64,000 nt of DNA, from assembly GCA_016717225.1 (NCBI GenBank), contig JADKGB010000019.1:1-64000 (forward strand). Direction: 5' to 3'. Within the stretch, counting starts at the first letter, position 1, and the number at the start of each line of letters is the position of its first letter. The translations under genes and the position numbers were made by a program. This DNA comes from Flavobacteriales bacterium. Its GTDB lineage: Bacteria > Bacteroidota > Bacteroidia > Flavobacteriales_F > PHOS-HE28. The notes under the pieces are model-generated. The model saw nothing but the letters and a program-made list of their open reading frames with translations. It was not told where the DNA came from and did not search any database. This document shows positions 41,492 to 50,309 of the stretch, one piece after another.

Positions 41492-42737
41492 CGCGGTGCA
41501 TCGCAGATACGTGGAAGCCATGGTGCCATTGAGCACCTTGTCATTGGCGCTTATGCCACTGCTAAGCACGCGCGGAATGGTATTGATGATCGCCTTTTGG
41601 ATCATTGTTCTCCTGGCGCGCTCCATCCTTGACCCCACGCCCGTTCAACAGGATGCCTGGCGTTGGACCGCCTTCCTAGCCTTGCCCTTCCTCCTGATGC
41701 TTCCCGATATTTTCCGGGCACCATCACTATCGATCGGTTGGTCCTTCGCGGAACGGAGTGCTTCATTGTTGCTCTTCCCGGTGGGTTTCCTGTTGATGGG
41801 AGCTCCTACTTCGGACCGCTTCCGCGAGGCCATGATGGACCTTTTTACCCTGGCAGCGTTGGTGCTGGCTGGCTGGTCCAACGGGCATTTGCTCGTTCAT
41901 GGCTTTCCGGCCGACACTCACGCTGGCGAAAACTTCAGTTATGCCTACCGGACAGCCTTTTCAGCAAGCACTGGACTACACCCGCCCTATGGTTCGTATT
42001 TCTTTCTCGGCGCTGCGCTTTTCCAACTTGACCGACTTATCGACATGGCACGTCGTCCATGGTGGCGCGTGGCCGCCATCACGATCCTGTTCTTCGCAGC
42101 GCTCTTACTGGCTTCCCGTATGCCCCTGATCGCCTTCGCCACCGCTTCGGCTGTGGTCCTGTTCGTTCGCCTTCCACGCCTTGTGGCTCTTCGATGGGCC
42201 CTAGGGGTATTCTTTTCGATCGCTATTCTCGCTGTGGTTGTTCCCGGTGTGCGCGAGCGCGTTGCTGAAGTCGTGGCCTCCATGAAGGGACATACGGTAT
42301 ACCCACCTCTCAACTCGTTCAATATTCGGGTACCGATAGCAACTTGTTCGCTAGAACTTATTTCGGACCATTGGCTTTTGGGGATCGGCCAGGCCAATGT
42401 TCAACCCGCGCTGGATGCCTGTTATCAGCGCTTCGAACAGCCCTCTTTGCTGGATGGCAGTTATGGCACACACAACCAACTCTTCCATTGGTGGCTCTCT
42501 TTCGGCCTTATTGGCCTTGTGCTATACGTCGTGTATTTCGGCACGTTGCTCATTACAGCCTGGCAGAGGCGCGATGCTATTCAACTGGGCTTCACGGTCC
42601 TCATCCTGCTTTGCTGTATTACCGAAAATGTACTCTCACGCCAATGGGGCGTGGTGCTGTTCGCTTGTTTCAACGCACTTTTTCTTTCAGGCTATTCGAA
42701 CGAACGAAAAAGTCCTGTGGACGTGAAGCATCGTTGA
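41484..42737 (+). CDS. O-antigen polymerase/ligase family membrane protein (Wzy/WaaL-like)
   Basis: The 417-residue protein is mostly hydrophobic, with about ten TM helices and one large periplasmic loop in the second half. THNQLFHWWLSFGLIGLVLY is the conserved H-N-x-x motif of the O-antigen ligase (Wzy_C) family. It could ligate an ABC-exported glycan to lipid A core or polymerise repeat units; with Wzm/Wzt in the same locus, ligation is the more natural reading. It is last in the three-gene plus-strand unit. The 124 bp after it show no clear terminator. Confidence 0.85.
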   Translation: MRDAVHRRYVEAMVPLSTLSLALMPLLSTRGMVLMIAFWIIVLLARSILDPTPVQQDAWRWTAFLALPFLLMLPDIFRAPSLSIGWSFAERSASLLLFPVGFLLMGAPTSDRFREAMMDLFTLAALVLAGWSNGHLLVHGFPADTHAGENFSYAYRTAFSASTGLHPPYGSYFFLGAALFQLDRLIDMARRPWWRVAAITILFFAALLLASRMPLIAFATASAVVLFVRLPRLVALRWALGVFFSIAILAVVVPGVRERVAEVVASMKGHTVYPPLNSFNIRVPIATCSLELISDHWLLGIGQANVQPALDACYQRFEQPSLLDGSYGTHNQLFHWWLSFGLIGLVLYVVYFGTLLITAWQRRDAIQLGFTVLILLCCITENVLSRQWGVVLFACFNALFLSGYSNERKSPVDVKHR

Positions 42738-42861
42738 ACCCCCAGTTTTCAGAAGTTATTCACGCGAACGCACCTCAGCGAACGCCTCCGGGTACTTTCG
42801 GCCCGCCCTCCTCAGTCCATTCGATCTTAGTGGTCCCGATAGACCTTACCCCTTACCCACA

Positions 42862-43737
42862 ATGACACGATCCGCTCCGGTCATGGCGAACAGCATTTCA
42901 ACGGTCGAACTCCAACGCATCGCTTCCCAGGTTCGCCGGGATATTGTTCGTATGGTACACGGTTGCCAAAGCGGCCATCCTGGTGGCTCGCTCGGATGCA
43001 CCGACTTTTTGACCATGCTCTATTTCGATGTGCTGCGGCATGACGCGAAAAACTTCTCGATGGACGGTATCGGGCAAGACCTGTTCTTCCTGAGCAATGG
43101 CCATATCAGTCCGGTGTTCTACAGTGTGTTATCGCGCAGTGGTTATTTACCCGTTGAAGAATTGAAGACATTCCGAAAACTTGACTCACGCCTGCAAGGC
43201 CACCCAACCACCCACGAAGGACTACCTGGCGTTCGCATGGCCAGTGGGTCTCTGGGGCAAGGCCTCAGTGTGGGCATTGGCGCCGCGTTGGCCAAGAAAT
43301 TGAACAAGGATGACCACTTGGTCTTCACGCTGCACGGCGACGGCGAACTGCAGGAAGGCCAGATCTGGGAAGCCGCCATGTTCGCCGCAGGGAAAAATGT
43401 GGACAACTTGATCGCCACCGTTGATCTGAACGGTCAGCAGATCGACGGGCCAACGGATCAGGTTATGCCCCTTGGCGATCTGCGGGCAAAATGGGTCGCA
43501 TTCGGCTGGCATGTGCTTGAAATGAACGGCAATGACATGGACTCGGTTCGGGCCGGGTTCCTGGATGCGATTAGCCGCACAGGCAAGGGAAAACCGGTAT
43601 GCATCCTGATGCGCACCGAAATGGGCATGGGAGTTGATTTCATGATGGGTAGCCATGAATGGCATGGCATACCACCGAACGATGAACAACTCGCACGTGC
43701 ACTTTCACAGCTTCCGGAGACGTTGGGGGATTACTGA
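42862..43737 (+). CDS. tkt: Transketolase, N-terminal (TPP-binding) subunit
   Basis: The 291-residue protein is the first half of transketolase, as in split transketolases of many Bacteroidota. The TPP/Mg site is GDGELQEGQIWEAAM followed by IATVDLNG; SGHPGGSLGCTDFL, LSNGHISPVFYSVL and GSLGQGLSVGIGAAL line the active site. With its C-terminal partner it swaps two-carbon units between sugar phosphates in the pentose phosphate pathway. The partner is not adjacent: a VWA gene (43748-45124) lies between them. Confidence 0.95.
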   Translation: MTRSAPVMANSISTVELQRIASQVRRDIVRMVHGCQSGHPGGSLGCTDFLTMLYFDVLRHDAKNFSMDGIGQDLFFLSNGHISPVFYSVLSRSGYLPVEELKTFRKLDSRLQGHPTTHEGLPGVRMASGSLGQGLSVGIGAALAKKLNKDDHLVFTLHGDGELQEGQIWEAAMFAAGKNVDNLIATVDLNGQQIDGPTDQVMPLGDLRAKWVAFGWHVLEMNGNDMDSVRAGFLDAISRTGKGKPVCILMRTEMGMGVDFMMGSHEWHGIPPNDEQLARALSQLPETLGDY

Positions 43738-43747
43738 TCCGCGCCAC

Positions 43748-45124
43748 ATGCATCTTCGATCCGTTCTTCTTTTGATATCTCTCTTGCCTGTCCTTTCGTT
43801 CGGGCAGCGAGCGAAGGAGAAGAAGCCGGAACTCACCCGTATCCTCTTCGTGATGGATGCCAGCAACAGCATGAACGCGTTCTGGGAGAACGAACCGAAG
43901 ATCAACGCGGCCCGCAAGATCCTGTTGGAGTCGCTGAAGCCGATCGAGAACCAACCGGATATCCAGCTTGCTCTTCGGTTGTACGGGCACCAGACGCGCA
44001 TTGAGGCTGGGAAGCAGGATTGCAACGACACCAAGCTCGAAGTACCCTTCGGCCCGAGCCAAGGAGACGCCATCCGCAAAACGATGAACTCGGTGCATTG
44101 CCTGGGCACCACCCCTATTGCTCGATCACTGGAAAAAGCGGCCGGTGACTTTCCGGACAACAAGGCGCGCAATGTCATCATTCTCATAACCGATGGTATC
44201 GAAGCCTGCGATGAGGACCCTTGCGCTGTGAGCCGTGCGCTGCAGGCAAAGGGTATTTTCCTCAAGCCTTTTGTGATCGGGATCGGCTTGGAAGAAGGCG
44301 GTAAGTACAACTTGAAATGCGTGGGGAACTACTACGATGCCAGCACACCGGAAATGTTCCAACGTGTCTTGCGCGTGGTGATCGATCAGGCGCTGAACAG
44401 TACCACCACGCAATTGCTTTTGGTAACCGATGATTCCAAGCCCACGGAAACGAACGTACCGGTGACCTTTTTCGACCAGAAAACCGGGCAGGCACGGTAC
44501 CATTTCGTTCACACCATGAACGTTCGCGGCGAACCGGATACGCTCAGCATAGATCCTGTCTTCACCTACCGCGTGGTCGCACATACGCTTCCACCGAGCG
44601 TGAAGGAGAACGTGGTGATCGAACCCGGCCAACACAATGTCATCACGCTCGCGGCAGGGCAAGGCGATCTGGATCTGCGAACGGAAACGGGTCTCGCTGC
44701 AGCCGAAGATGTGCAATGTATCGTGCGCAAAAAGGATGAAATGCCCACGCTGAACGCGCAGCGCATGAATACTTCGAAACGCTATCGAACGGGTATCTAT
44801 GATCTGGAATTCCTCACGCTTCCGCGACTGTTGATCCCGGACGTCGTGATACAGCAAAGCAGATCCACCCCGGTGAGTGTTCCGCAAAGCGGTGTGCTGA
44901 ACGTGAATTCCAGCGCTCCAGGGTTCGGAGCGGTTTTCCAACTGGACGGCAGCGACATGAAGTGGGTGATCGACCTGAACCCGAATGAGACACGCAACCA
45001 GTTCCGCCTGTTACCCGGTGAATACAAAGTGATCTACCGAAGTGCGAGTGCCCACCAGACCGCATTCTCGATCGAAAAGAACATTACCGTACAAAGCGGC
45101 CGATCAATTGACCTCGACCTCTAG
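43748..45124 (+). CDS. Exported von Willebrand factor A domain protein
   Basis: The 458-residue protein starts at ATG 43748 with a signal peptide (LLLISLLPVLSFGQ); the longer frame from 43655 overlaps tkt and is not used. A VWA domain at about 30-210 has an intact MIDAS: DASNS near residue 37, a Thr in CLGTTPIARSL and the ITDGIEACDEDP block. The rest (about 215-458) is beta-rich with no recognised catalytic motif. Related VWA proteins bind ligands through a metal ion. It starts 10 bp after the tkt N-half stop, so it is co-transcribed with the metabolic genes although it acts outside the cytoplasm. Confidence 0.88.
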   Translation: MHLRSVLLLISLLPVLSFGQRAKEKKPELTRILFVMDASNSMNAFWENEPKINAARKILLESLKPIENQPDIQLALRLYGHQTRIEAGKQDCNDTKLEVPFGPSQGDAIRKTMNSVHCLGTTPIARSLEKAAGDFPDNKARNVIILITDGIEACDEDPCAVSRALQAKGIFLKPFVIGIGLEEGGKYNLKCVGNYYDASTPEMFQRVLRVVIDQALNSTTTQLLLVTDDSKPTETNVPVTFFDQKTGQARYHFVHTMNVRGEPDTLSIDPVFTYRVVAHTLPPSVKENVVIEPGQHNVITLAAGQGDLDLRTETGLAAAEDVQCIVRKKDEMPTLNAQRMNTSKRYRTGIYDLEFLTLPRLLIPDVVIQQSRSTPVSVPQSGVLNVNSSAPGFGAVFQLDGSDMKWVIDLNPNETRNQFRLLPGEYKVIYRSASAHQTAFSIEKNITVQSGRSIDLDL

Positions 45125-45170
45125 AACGATCCTTCGAAAACCAAGAACTCACTCACCACCACTCCTGCAA

Positions 45171-46163
45171 ATGGCCGCCTATCCTATCCTCGATCAGAAA
45201 GACACACGCTCCGGCTTTGGTGCTGGATTGCTCGAATTGGGCAACCGCGATGAACGCGTTGTAGCGCTTTGCGCTGACCTCATCGGTTCGCTCAAGATGG
45301 ATGCCTTCGCCAAACAGTTCCCCGATCGTTTCTTCCAAGTAGGTATCGCTGAAGCGAACATGATGGGCATTGCCGCTGGTCTTACCATTGGGGGCAAGAT
45401 CCCCTTCACTGGCACGTTCGCCAACTTCAGTACGGGCCGGGTTTACGATCAGATCCGCCAGAGCATTGCCTACGCGGGCAAGAACGTGAAGATCTGCGCC
45501 AGCCACGCCGGCCTTACCCTTGGCGAGGATGGCGCCACCCACCAGATCCTCGAAGACATCGGGCTGATGCGCATGCTGCCGGGCATGACGGTGATCGTGC
45601 CTTGCGACTACAATCAAACGAAGCAAGCCACCATTGCCATTGGCGCGCATGAAGGCCCCGTCTATTTGCGCTTCGGTCGCCCCAAGTGGCCGGTGTTCAT
45701 TCCCGCTGACCTGCCTTTCGAGATCGGCAAGGCTCAACGCTTGGTCGAAGGCAGCGATGTAAGCATCTTCGCCTGTGGTCATTTGGTATGGAAGGCACTA
45801 CAGGCTGCTGAGGAATTGGCCAAACGCAACATCAGCGCGGAGGTGATCAACGTGCATACGATCAAACCATTGGACGAAGAGGCCGTCCTATCCAGCGTTC
45901 GCAAAACGAAATGCGTAGTTACCTGCGAGGAACACAACCGCTATGGAGGCTTGGGCGATGCCATCGCTCAGCTTCTTGCGCGCACACTGCCGACACCGCA
46001 GGAATACGTAGCCGTGAACGACAGTTTCGGCGAGAGTGGCACAGCGGACCAGTTGCTCAAAAAATATGGATTGGATACGCCGGATGTGGTGCAGGCTGCG
46101 GAAAGTGCTAAAGATCGGGCGCAAATAGTTGCTATTCGGGACAACCCGCTTCATCGCCTATGA
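45171..46163 (+). CDS. tkt: Transketolase, C-terminal subunit
   Basis: The 330-residue protein holds the pyrimidine-binding and C-terminal domains. FFQVGIAEANMMGIAAGL carries the glutamate that activates TPP, and CASHAGLTLGEDGATHQ, LRFGRPKWPVF, NVHTIKPLDEEAV and TCEEHNRYGGLGDAI follow. The ATG at 45171 matches the family start (YPILDQKDTRSGFG). It works with the subunit at 42862-43737. The stop overlaps the ECF sigma start by ATGA. Confidence 0.95.
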   Translation: MAAYPILDQKDTRSGFGAGLLELGNRDERVVALCADLIGSLKMDAFAKQFPDRFFQVGIAEANMMGIAAGLTIGGKIPFTGTFANFSTGRVYDQIRQSIAYAGKNVKICASHAGLTLGEDGATHQILEDIGLMRMLPGMTVIVPCDYNQTKQATIAIGAHEGPVYLRFGRPKWPVFIPADLPFEIGKAQRLVEGSDVSIFACGHLVWKALQAAEELAKRNISAEVINVHTIKPLDEEAVLSSVRKTKCVVTCEEHNRYGGLGDAIAQLLARTLPTPQEYVAVNDSFGESGTADQLLKKYGLDTPDVVQAAESAKDRAQIVAIRDNPLHRL

Positions 46164-46723
46164 GCGAGGACCTCTCCGACGACGAACTCCTCGCCCTTTT
46201 CGCCAAGGAAGAGAGCAAGCACTATGCGTTCAATCTCATCGTGCGCAAATACCAGCGCCGACTGTATAGTTCTGTCCGGCGAATGATCACCGACCCGGAC
46301 GAGACCAAGGACGTGCTCCAGAACATCTTTATCAAAGCATGGCAGGGATTGGACAAGTTCCGGGCGGACGCGCAGCTGTTCAGCTGGCTATACCGGATCG
46401 CGCACAACGAGAGCATCACGCACCTCAACAAAATGAAACGAGGGCTTTTTACAAGCGATGCGATGGTAGTGGATCGCCTTACCACCACCCTCGATAGTAG
46501 CGAACATTTCAGCGGAGACCTGATCCAGAAAAAACTGCAACACGCCGTTATGCGGTTGCCCACCAAACAGCGGGCAGTATTCAACATGAAGTATTTCGAG
46601 GAAATGAAGTACGAGGAAATGAGCCGAGTGACGGGCACCAGTGTGGGTGCTCTGAAGGCCAGCTACCACATAGCCACCAAGAAGATCGAGGAGTGGCTCA
46701 CCCAGGCCGATCAAACCAACTGA
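46160..46723 (+). CDS. ECF-type RNA polymerase sigma factor
   Basis: The 187-residue protein has sigma region 2 (NLIVRKYQRRLYSSVRRMIT, DETKDVLQNIFIKAWQGLDK, FSWLYRIAHNESITHLNK) and region 4 (MRLPTKQRAVFNMKYFEEMK and YEEMSRVTGTSVGALKASYH, a helix-turn-helix). It would direct transcription of an envelope-response regulon. It overlaps the transketolase stop (ATGA), and the next two genes look like its membrane anti-sigma factor and periplasmic sensor. Confidence 0.93.
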   Translation: MSEDLSDDELLALFAKEESKHYAFNLIVRKYQRRLYSSVRRMITDPDETKDVLQNIFIKAWQGLDKFRADAQLFSWLYRIAHNESITHLNKMKRGLFTSDAMVVDRLTTTLDSSEHFSGDLIQKKLQHAVMRLPTKQRAVFNMKYFEEMKYEEMSRVTGTSVGALKASYHIATKKIEEWLTQADQTN

Positions 46724-46752
46724 ACCGTTCTAAGTCTTAACCGCACTTGGCC

Positions 46753-47220
46753 ATGGAACCCCTGAACGAAAACGACGAACTGAAGCGCAGTGCTCCTACG
46801 CTATTCGGCCTTCCGAAGACCGATCCGTTCGTCGTGCCTGACGGTCTCTTTGAACGCTTCCCGCACGAGGTGCAGGCCCGGATCGTTGACCGAAAAGACA
46901 CACCTCCTGCATGGATCTGGTGGAAACGCATGGTCATCGCTTTACCCGTGGTGGCATTAATGGCCGGCGGCATTTGGTGGTCGCAACAAACCACACCCGT
47001 TGAAAGCGCCCTTGCCGAGACACAGTTAGCCCCTTTGACAGATGCTGAGTTGGATGACATGGACGACAACGACCTCTTCGCTTTGACCGAGGGAGCCGAT
47101 GCCCAGGAAGCTCCACCTGAATTGGGCAACGTGGACGTGAACTTGAACGATAACGAACTGCTGGCCTACCTCGAAAACGAGAACGCCGATCTGGACGAAT
47201 TGATCACAGAAACAGAATGA
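46753..47220 (+). CDS. Probable membrane anti-sigma factor
   Basis: The protein has 155 residues from ATG 46753 (TTG 46747 is also in frame). It has a cytoplasmic N-terminal part with VPDGLFERFPHEVQARI, one TM helix at about 60-77 (MVIALPVVALMAGGIWW) and a very acidic periplasmic tail (DAELDDMDDNDLF, ENADLDELITETE). Small single-pass proteins of this kind follow ECF sigma genes throughout Bacteroidota. No classical zinc-binding ZAS motif is present, so the role rests on context and topology. The stop overlaps the next start by ATGA. Confidence 0.7.
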   Translation: MEPLNENDELKRSAPTLFGLPKTDPFVVPDGLFERFPHEVQARIVDRKDTPPAWIWWKRMVIALPVVALMAGGIWWSQQTTPVESALAETQLAPLTDAELDDMDDNDLFALTEGADAQEAPPELGNVDVNLNDNELLAYLENENADLDELITETE

Positions 47221-47726
47221 AGAACCTATTCAATACCGGGCTGCTTTTGGCCCTGCTCGTTTCACCTATCACGGCATCGGCGCAGGATGAGGATCTCTTT
47301 TCCATCGCCGAGGATCGCATGCAGGAGATCAAGGCGCAGAAAACCGCCTTTCTCACACAACGGTTGGACCTCACACCAGCGGAAGCGGAGAAGTTCTGGC
47401 CTGTTTACAATCAGTTCGACAAGGAGTTGGAAGCCAACCGCAAGGAGATGCGCGAGGCGAGCAAGAGCGCGAAAAAGGACGATGACCTCACCGAGGCCGA
47501 AGCTTCCGCCGCTATCGATAGAGATATGGCTTCACGCCAAAAGGAACTGGATACACGCAAGAAATACGCGGTCGAATTCAAGAAGACCATAGGCGCATTG
47601 AAAACGATGAAGCTCGGAAAAGCCGAACGCGACTTCAAAAAGGAACTGATCAAACGCGTGCGCGACCGTGTGGAAGAACGTCGCGGAGGTGGCCAGCCCG
47701 GTGGACGGCGAAGCGGTAGGCCCTGA
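47217..47726 (+). CDS. Periplasmic LTXXQ/Spy-like sensor of the ECF system
   Basis: The 169-residue protein has a signal peptide (LLLALLVSPITASAQ) followed by an all-helical, charged body: FLTQRLDLTPAEAEKFWPVY is the CpxP/Spy-like 'L-T-P-x-E' block, then long Lys/Glu helices and an RGGGQPGGRRSGRP tail. In Bacteroidota such proteins are named sensors of ECF-type sigma factors and are proposed to report envelope stress. It is the third gene of the sigma cassette and is followed by a terminator. Confidence 0.82.
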   Translation: MKNLFNTGLLLALLVSPITASAQDEDLFSIAEDRMQEIKAQKTAFLTQRLDLTPAEAEKFWPVYNQFDKELEANRKEMREASKSAKKDDDLTEAEASAAIDRDMASRQKELDTRKKYAVEFKKTIGALKTMKLGKAERDFKKELIKRVRDRVEERRGGGQPGGRRSGRP

Positions 47727-47739
47727 GTTCAAATTCCTG

Positions 47740-47772
47740 AAAAGCCCCGTACCCGAATGTGTGCGGGCTTTT
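47740..47772 (+). terminator. Rho-independent terminator after the sigma cassette
   Basis: AAAAGCCC and GGGCTTTT form an 8-bp stem with a T-ending right arm, 14 bp after the sensor stop and 21 bp before the aminotransferase ATG. It separates the tkt-sigma operon from the next gene. Confidence 0.75.
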
Positions 47773-47793
47773 CGTTGCACCATCTTCGCGGCA

Positions 47794-49014
47794 ATGTCTT
47801 CCCTGCACCAGGACTTTCTCGATCATCTCGCGCAAACCAGCCCACACCCGCTGGCTTTGGACATCGTAAAGGCCGAAGGTTGTTACCTATATGATCGATC
47901 AGGCAAGCGCTACCTCGACTTGGTAGCAGGTTTAGCCGTGAACAACGTGGGCCACAGGCATCCCAACGTGATCTCCGCGATCAAAGATCAATGCGACAAA
48001 TACCTGCATGTGATCCCCTACGGTGAGTTCGTGCAGGAGCCGCAGGTACGTTTCGCGGAGAAGCTCACCTCCCTCCTGCCGCCCTCGCTTAACAGCGTCT
48101 ACTTCGTGAACAGCGGCACGGAGGCCATCGAAGCGTCGTTGAAGCTTGCCAAGCGAGCAACGGGTCGCATGCAGGTGATAGGCTGCAAGAAAAGCTATCA
48201 CGGCAGCACACATGGCTCGCTCAGCCTCACGGACAACGAACAGAAACGCTATCGAAACCTGCCCTTGTTGCCGGACACCGCACACATCACCTTCGGCTCG
48301 GCGGGCCAGGTGGATGAAGCGATGGAAGACTTGTCGCTGATAACCGAGCGAACGGCGTGCGTGGTGGTGGAACCGATCCAAGGCGACGCGGGTGTGCGCA
48401 TCCCAGACCAGTCATGGATGTCGGCCTTGCGCAAGCGTTGTGACGACGTTGGTGCGTTGCTCGTTTTCGATGAAGTGCAGACAGGCTTCGGGCGCACGGG
48501 CAAGCTCTTCGCCTTCGAGCATCCCGGCGAAGGCCGGGACGGCGTAGTGCCCGACATTCTCGTGTTGGGCAAAGCCCTGGGCGGCGGCCTGCCCATGGGC
48601 GCCTTCGTCAGTTCACGCGAGCGTATGGAGTTGCTCACACATGATCCTGTGCTGGGGCACATCACCACTTTCGGCGGGCACCCACTACCCTGTGTGGCCG
48701 GGCTCGCGGCGGTGAACGCATTGCACGACGAATGCATGATCCCCAACGCGCAACGAATGGGATCGCTCTTCAAGGAACTCCTGGTTCACCCGAAGATCAA
48801 GGAAGTGCGCGGGAAAGGATTGATGCTGGCCGTGGAACTCGCTGACGGGGACCTGGTGCAACGTGTTGTTCTGGGATGTTTGGAGAAGGGCGTGCTGGGA
48901 TTCTGGTTCTTGAGCTGCCCCACGGCGTTCCGGATCGCGCCGCCCTTGGTGATCGATGAAGGACAAGTAAAGAAGGCTTGCTCGGTGATACTTGCCGAGC
49001 TTGACTTAGGCTGA
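47794..49014 (+). CDS. Class III aminotransferase (acetylornithine/ornithine type)
   Basis: The 406-residue PLP enzyme has VNSGTEAIEASLKLAKRATG (phosphate-binding loop), CKKSYHGSTHGSLSL, VVEPIQGDAGV, LLVFDEVQTGFGRTGKLFAF and the Schiff-base lysine in ILVLGKALGGGLPMGAF, with a TTFGGHPLPC block after it. Subgroup II enzymes of this kind transaminate omega-amino groups of acetylornithine, ornithine, 4-aminobutyrate or similar. No arginine-pathway gene adjoins it, so the substrate is open. ATG 47794 gives the normal N-terminus; the frame upstream overlaps the sensor gene. Confidence 0.88.
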   Translation: MSSLHQDFLDHLAQTSPHPLALDIVKAEGCYLYDRSGKRYLDLVAGLAVNNVGHRHPNVISAIKDQCDKYLHVIPYGEFVQEPQVRFAEKLTSLLPPSLNSVYFVNSGTEAIEASLKLAKRATGRMQVIGCKKSYHGSTHGSLSLTDNEQKRYRNLPLLPDTAHITFGSAGQVDEAMEDLSLITERTACVVVEPIQGDAGVRIPDQSWMSALRKRCDDVGALLVFDEVQTGFGRTGKLFAFEHPGEGRDGVVPDILVLGKALGGGLPMGAFVSSRERMELLTHDPVLGHITTFGGHPLPCVAGLAAVNALHDECMIPNAQRMGSLFKELLVHPKIKEVRGKGLMLAVELADGDLVQRVVLGCLEKGVLGFWFLSCPTAFRIAPPLVIDEGQVKKACSVILAELDLG

Positions 49015-49043
49015 ACGCAGGCGCCTCTCGCAAGCAGCGCAAC

Positions 49044-49409
49044 TCAATACTGCCCCGTCCCCAACATCACCAACGTACACGCCTCCAGTACCTCAATACC
49101 CTGCTCTTCAGCTTTGCGCGCGAAGTCGGGGTTCTCCGCGCCTGGGTTGAAGATGATCCGCTTAGGCGCAAGTTGCAGGATGAGTTGCTCCCACTGTTCC
49201 TGGTTGCGCTCTCCCAGGTAGATCGTAACGGTATCGAACACGACAGTAGAAGGAATGGAAGTGTGAATAGGCGTTCCATTGATCGAGCCAACACGCTTTC
49301 CCACTGCTGTCACCAGATGCCCATGTTCCAAAAGACTTCGAACGGCCTTGTTCGCGTAGCGTTCGGTGTTTTCGCTGGCGCCAAGGACCAACGTGTGTTT
49401 CACTTGCAT
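49044..49409 (-). CDS. CoA-binding (YccU-like) domain protein
   Basis: The 121-residue single Rossmann-type domain starts at 49409 with KHTLVLGASENTERYANKA. This is the CoA-binding-domain pattern G-A-S-x-x-x-x-R-Y, followed by VTIYLGERNQEQW, IIFNPGAENP and EACTLVMLGTGQY. Such small proteins bind CoA or acyl-CoA; their cellular role is poorly defined. It lies alone on the minus strand, convergent with the aminotransferase and divergent from the phosphoesterase. Confidence 0.85.
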   Translation of the reverse strand: MQVKHTLVLGASENTERYANKAVRSLLEHGHLVTAVGKRVGSINGTPIHTSIPSTVVFDTVTIYLGERNQEQWEQLILQLAPKRIIFNPGAENPDFARKAEEQGIEVLEACTLVMLGTGQY

Positions 49410-49514
49410 GGCACAAAGGTCGACCGGAACCAACACACCGTTGTGGGGATTTCCATGCACTTAACACTGTCGGAACAATAGAGCAATATGAAGGCTTGAC
49501 TTTTGCGTCCCAAG

Positions 49515-50309
49515 ATGGATAAACGCAAGATCGACATACTGGTACTCAGTGATCTGCACTTGGGCTCGTTCGGCTGCCGTGCCGGCGAATTGCTCACGTA
49601 TCTGCGCAGTGTATCCCCGGAAAAAGTGATCCTCAACGGTGATATAATCGACATCTGGGCGTTCAACAAGAAGTACTTCCCCAAGGAGCACATGCGCGTT
49701 GTTAAGAAGCTGCTCAAGTGGAGTGCGAAGATCCCGGTGTACTACATCACTGGCAACCATGATGAGGCGCTAAGACGCTACAGTCCGGCACAATTGGGCA
49801 ATTTACACTTGGTGGATAAGCTTGTGCTTGAGATCGACGGCCGAAGCCATTGGTTCTTCCATGGTGACATATTCGACGCTACCATGAAAAACGCCAAGTG
49901 GTTGGCCAAATTGGGCGGCTTCGGTTACGATCTGCTGATGCGCTTGAACCATTGGGTGAACCTTGCTCTCACCTTGTTCGGCAGGCCGCGGATGAGCTTC
50001 AGCAAGCGTGTTAAGGACAGTGTGAAAAGCGCAGTGAACTTCATCAGCGACTTTGAAACCACGATGGTGGAGATCGCCCTTAACGAAGGCCACCAAGCCG
50101 TGGTCTGTGGTCATATTCACCAACCGCGCATCAGCACGATCCGCTCCGCACATGGCACTGTTGACTATCTCAATAGTGGTGACTGGATCGAGAATCTGAG
50201 CGCGTTGGAATACACGAACCAGCGTTGGACCCTGTACAAGCATGAGTTGATGGAGGAACCCATCGACGACCTCGTGGATGCGGAAGATCTTTTGTTCAGC
50301 GCGGTGTAG
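49515..50309 (+). CDS. LpxH-like metallophosphoesterase (UDP-2,3-diacylglucosamine diphosphatase family)
   Basis: The 264-residue protein shows all five calcineurin-type metal motifs: SDLHLGSFG, NGDIIDIW, TGNHDEALR, FFHGDIFD and VCGHIHQPR, with NSGDWIENL near the end. It resembles LpxH, which makes lipid X in lipid A synthesis, but the Bacteroidota group is distinct and may act on another lipid diphosphate. ATG 49515 is chosen over TTG 49503 because MDKRKIDILVLSD is the natural start. Its end overlaps the convergent acyltransferase gene by 14 bp. Confidence 0.87.
   Translation: MDKRKIDILVLSDLHLGSFGCRAGELLTYLRSVSPEKVILNGDIIDIWAFNKKYFPKEHMRVVKKLLKWSAKIPVYYITGNHDEALRRYSPAQLGNLHLVDKLVLEIDGRSHWFFHGDIFDATMKNAKWLAKLGGFGYDLLMRLNHWVNLALTLFGRPRMSFSKRVKDSVKSAVNFISDFETTMVEIALNEGHQAVVCGHIHQPRISTIRSAHGTVDYLNSGDWIENLSALEYTNQRWTLYKHELMEEPIDDLVDAEDLLFSAV

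Noticed and set aside
45042..45170. Upstream extension of the transketolase C-half
   Set aside because: It overlaps the VWA gene end and reads basic, unconserved sequence; ATG 45171 begins at the known family start.
42862..46163. Reading the split transketolase as a broken gene
   Set aside because: Both halves have normal starts and complete subunit domains, and two-gene transketolases are established in bacteria.
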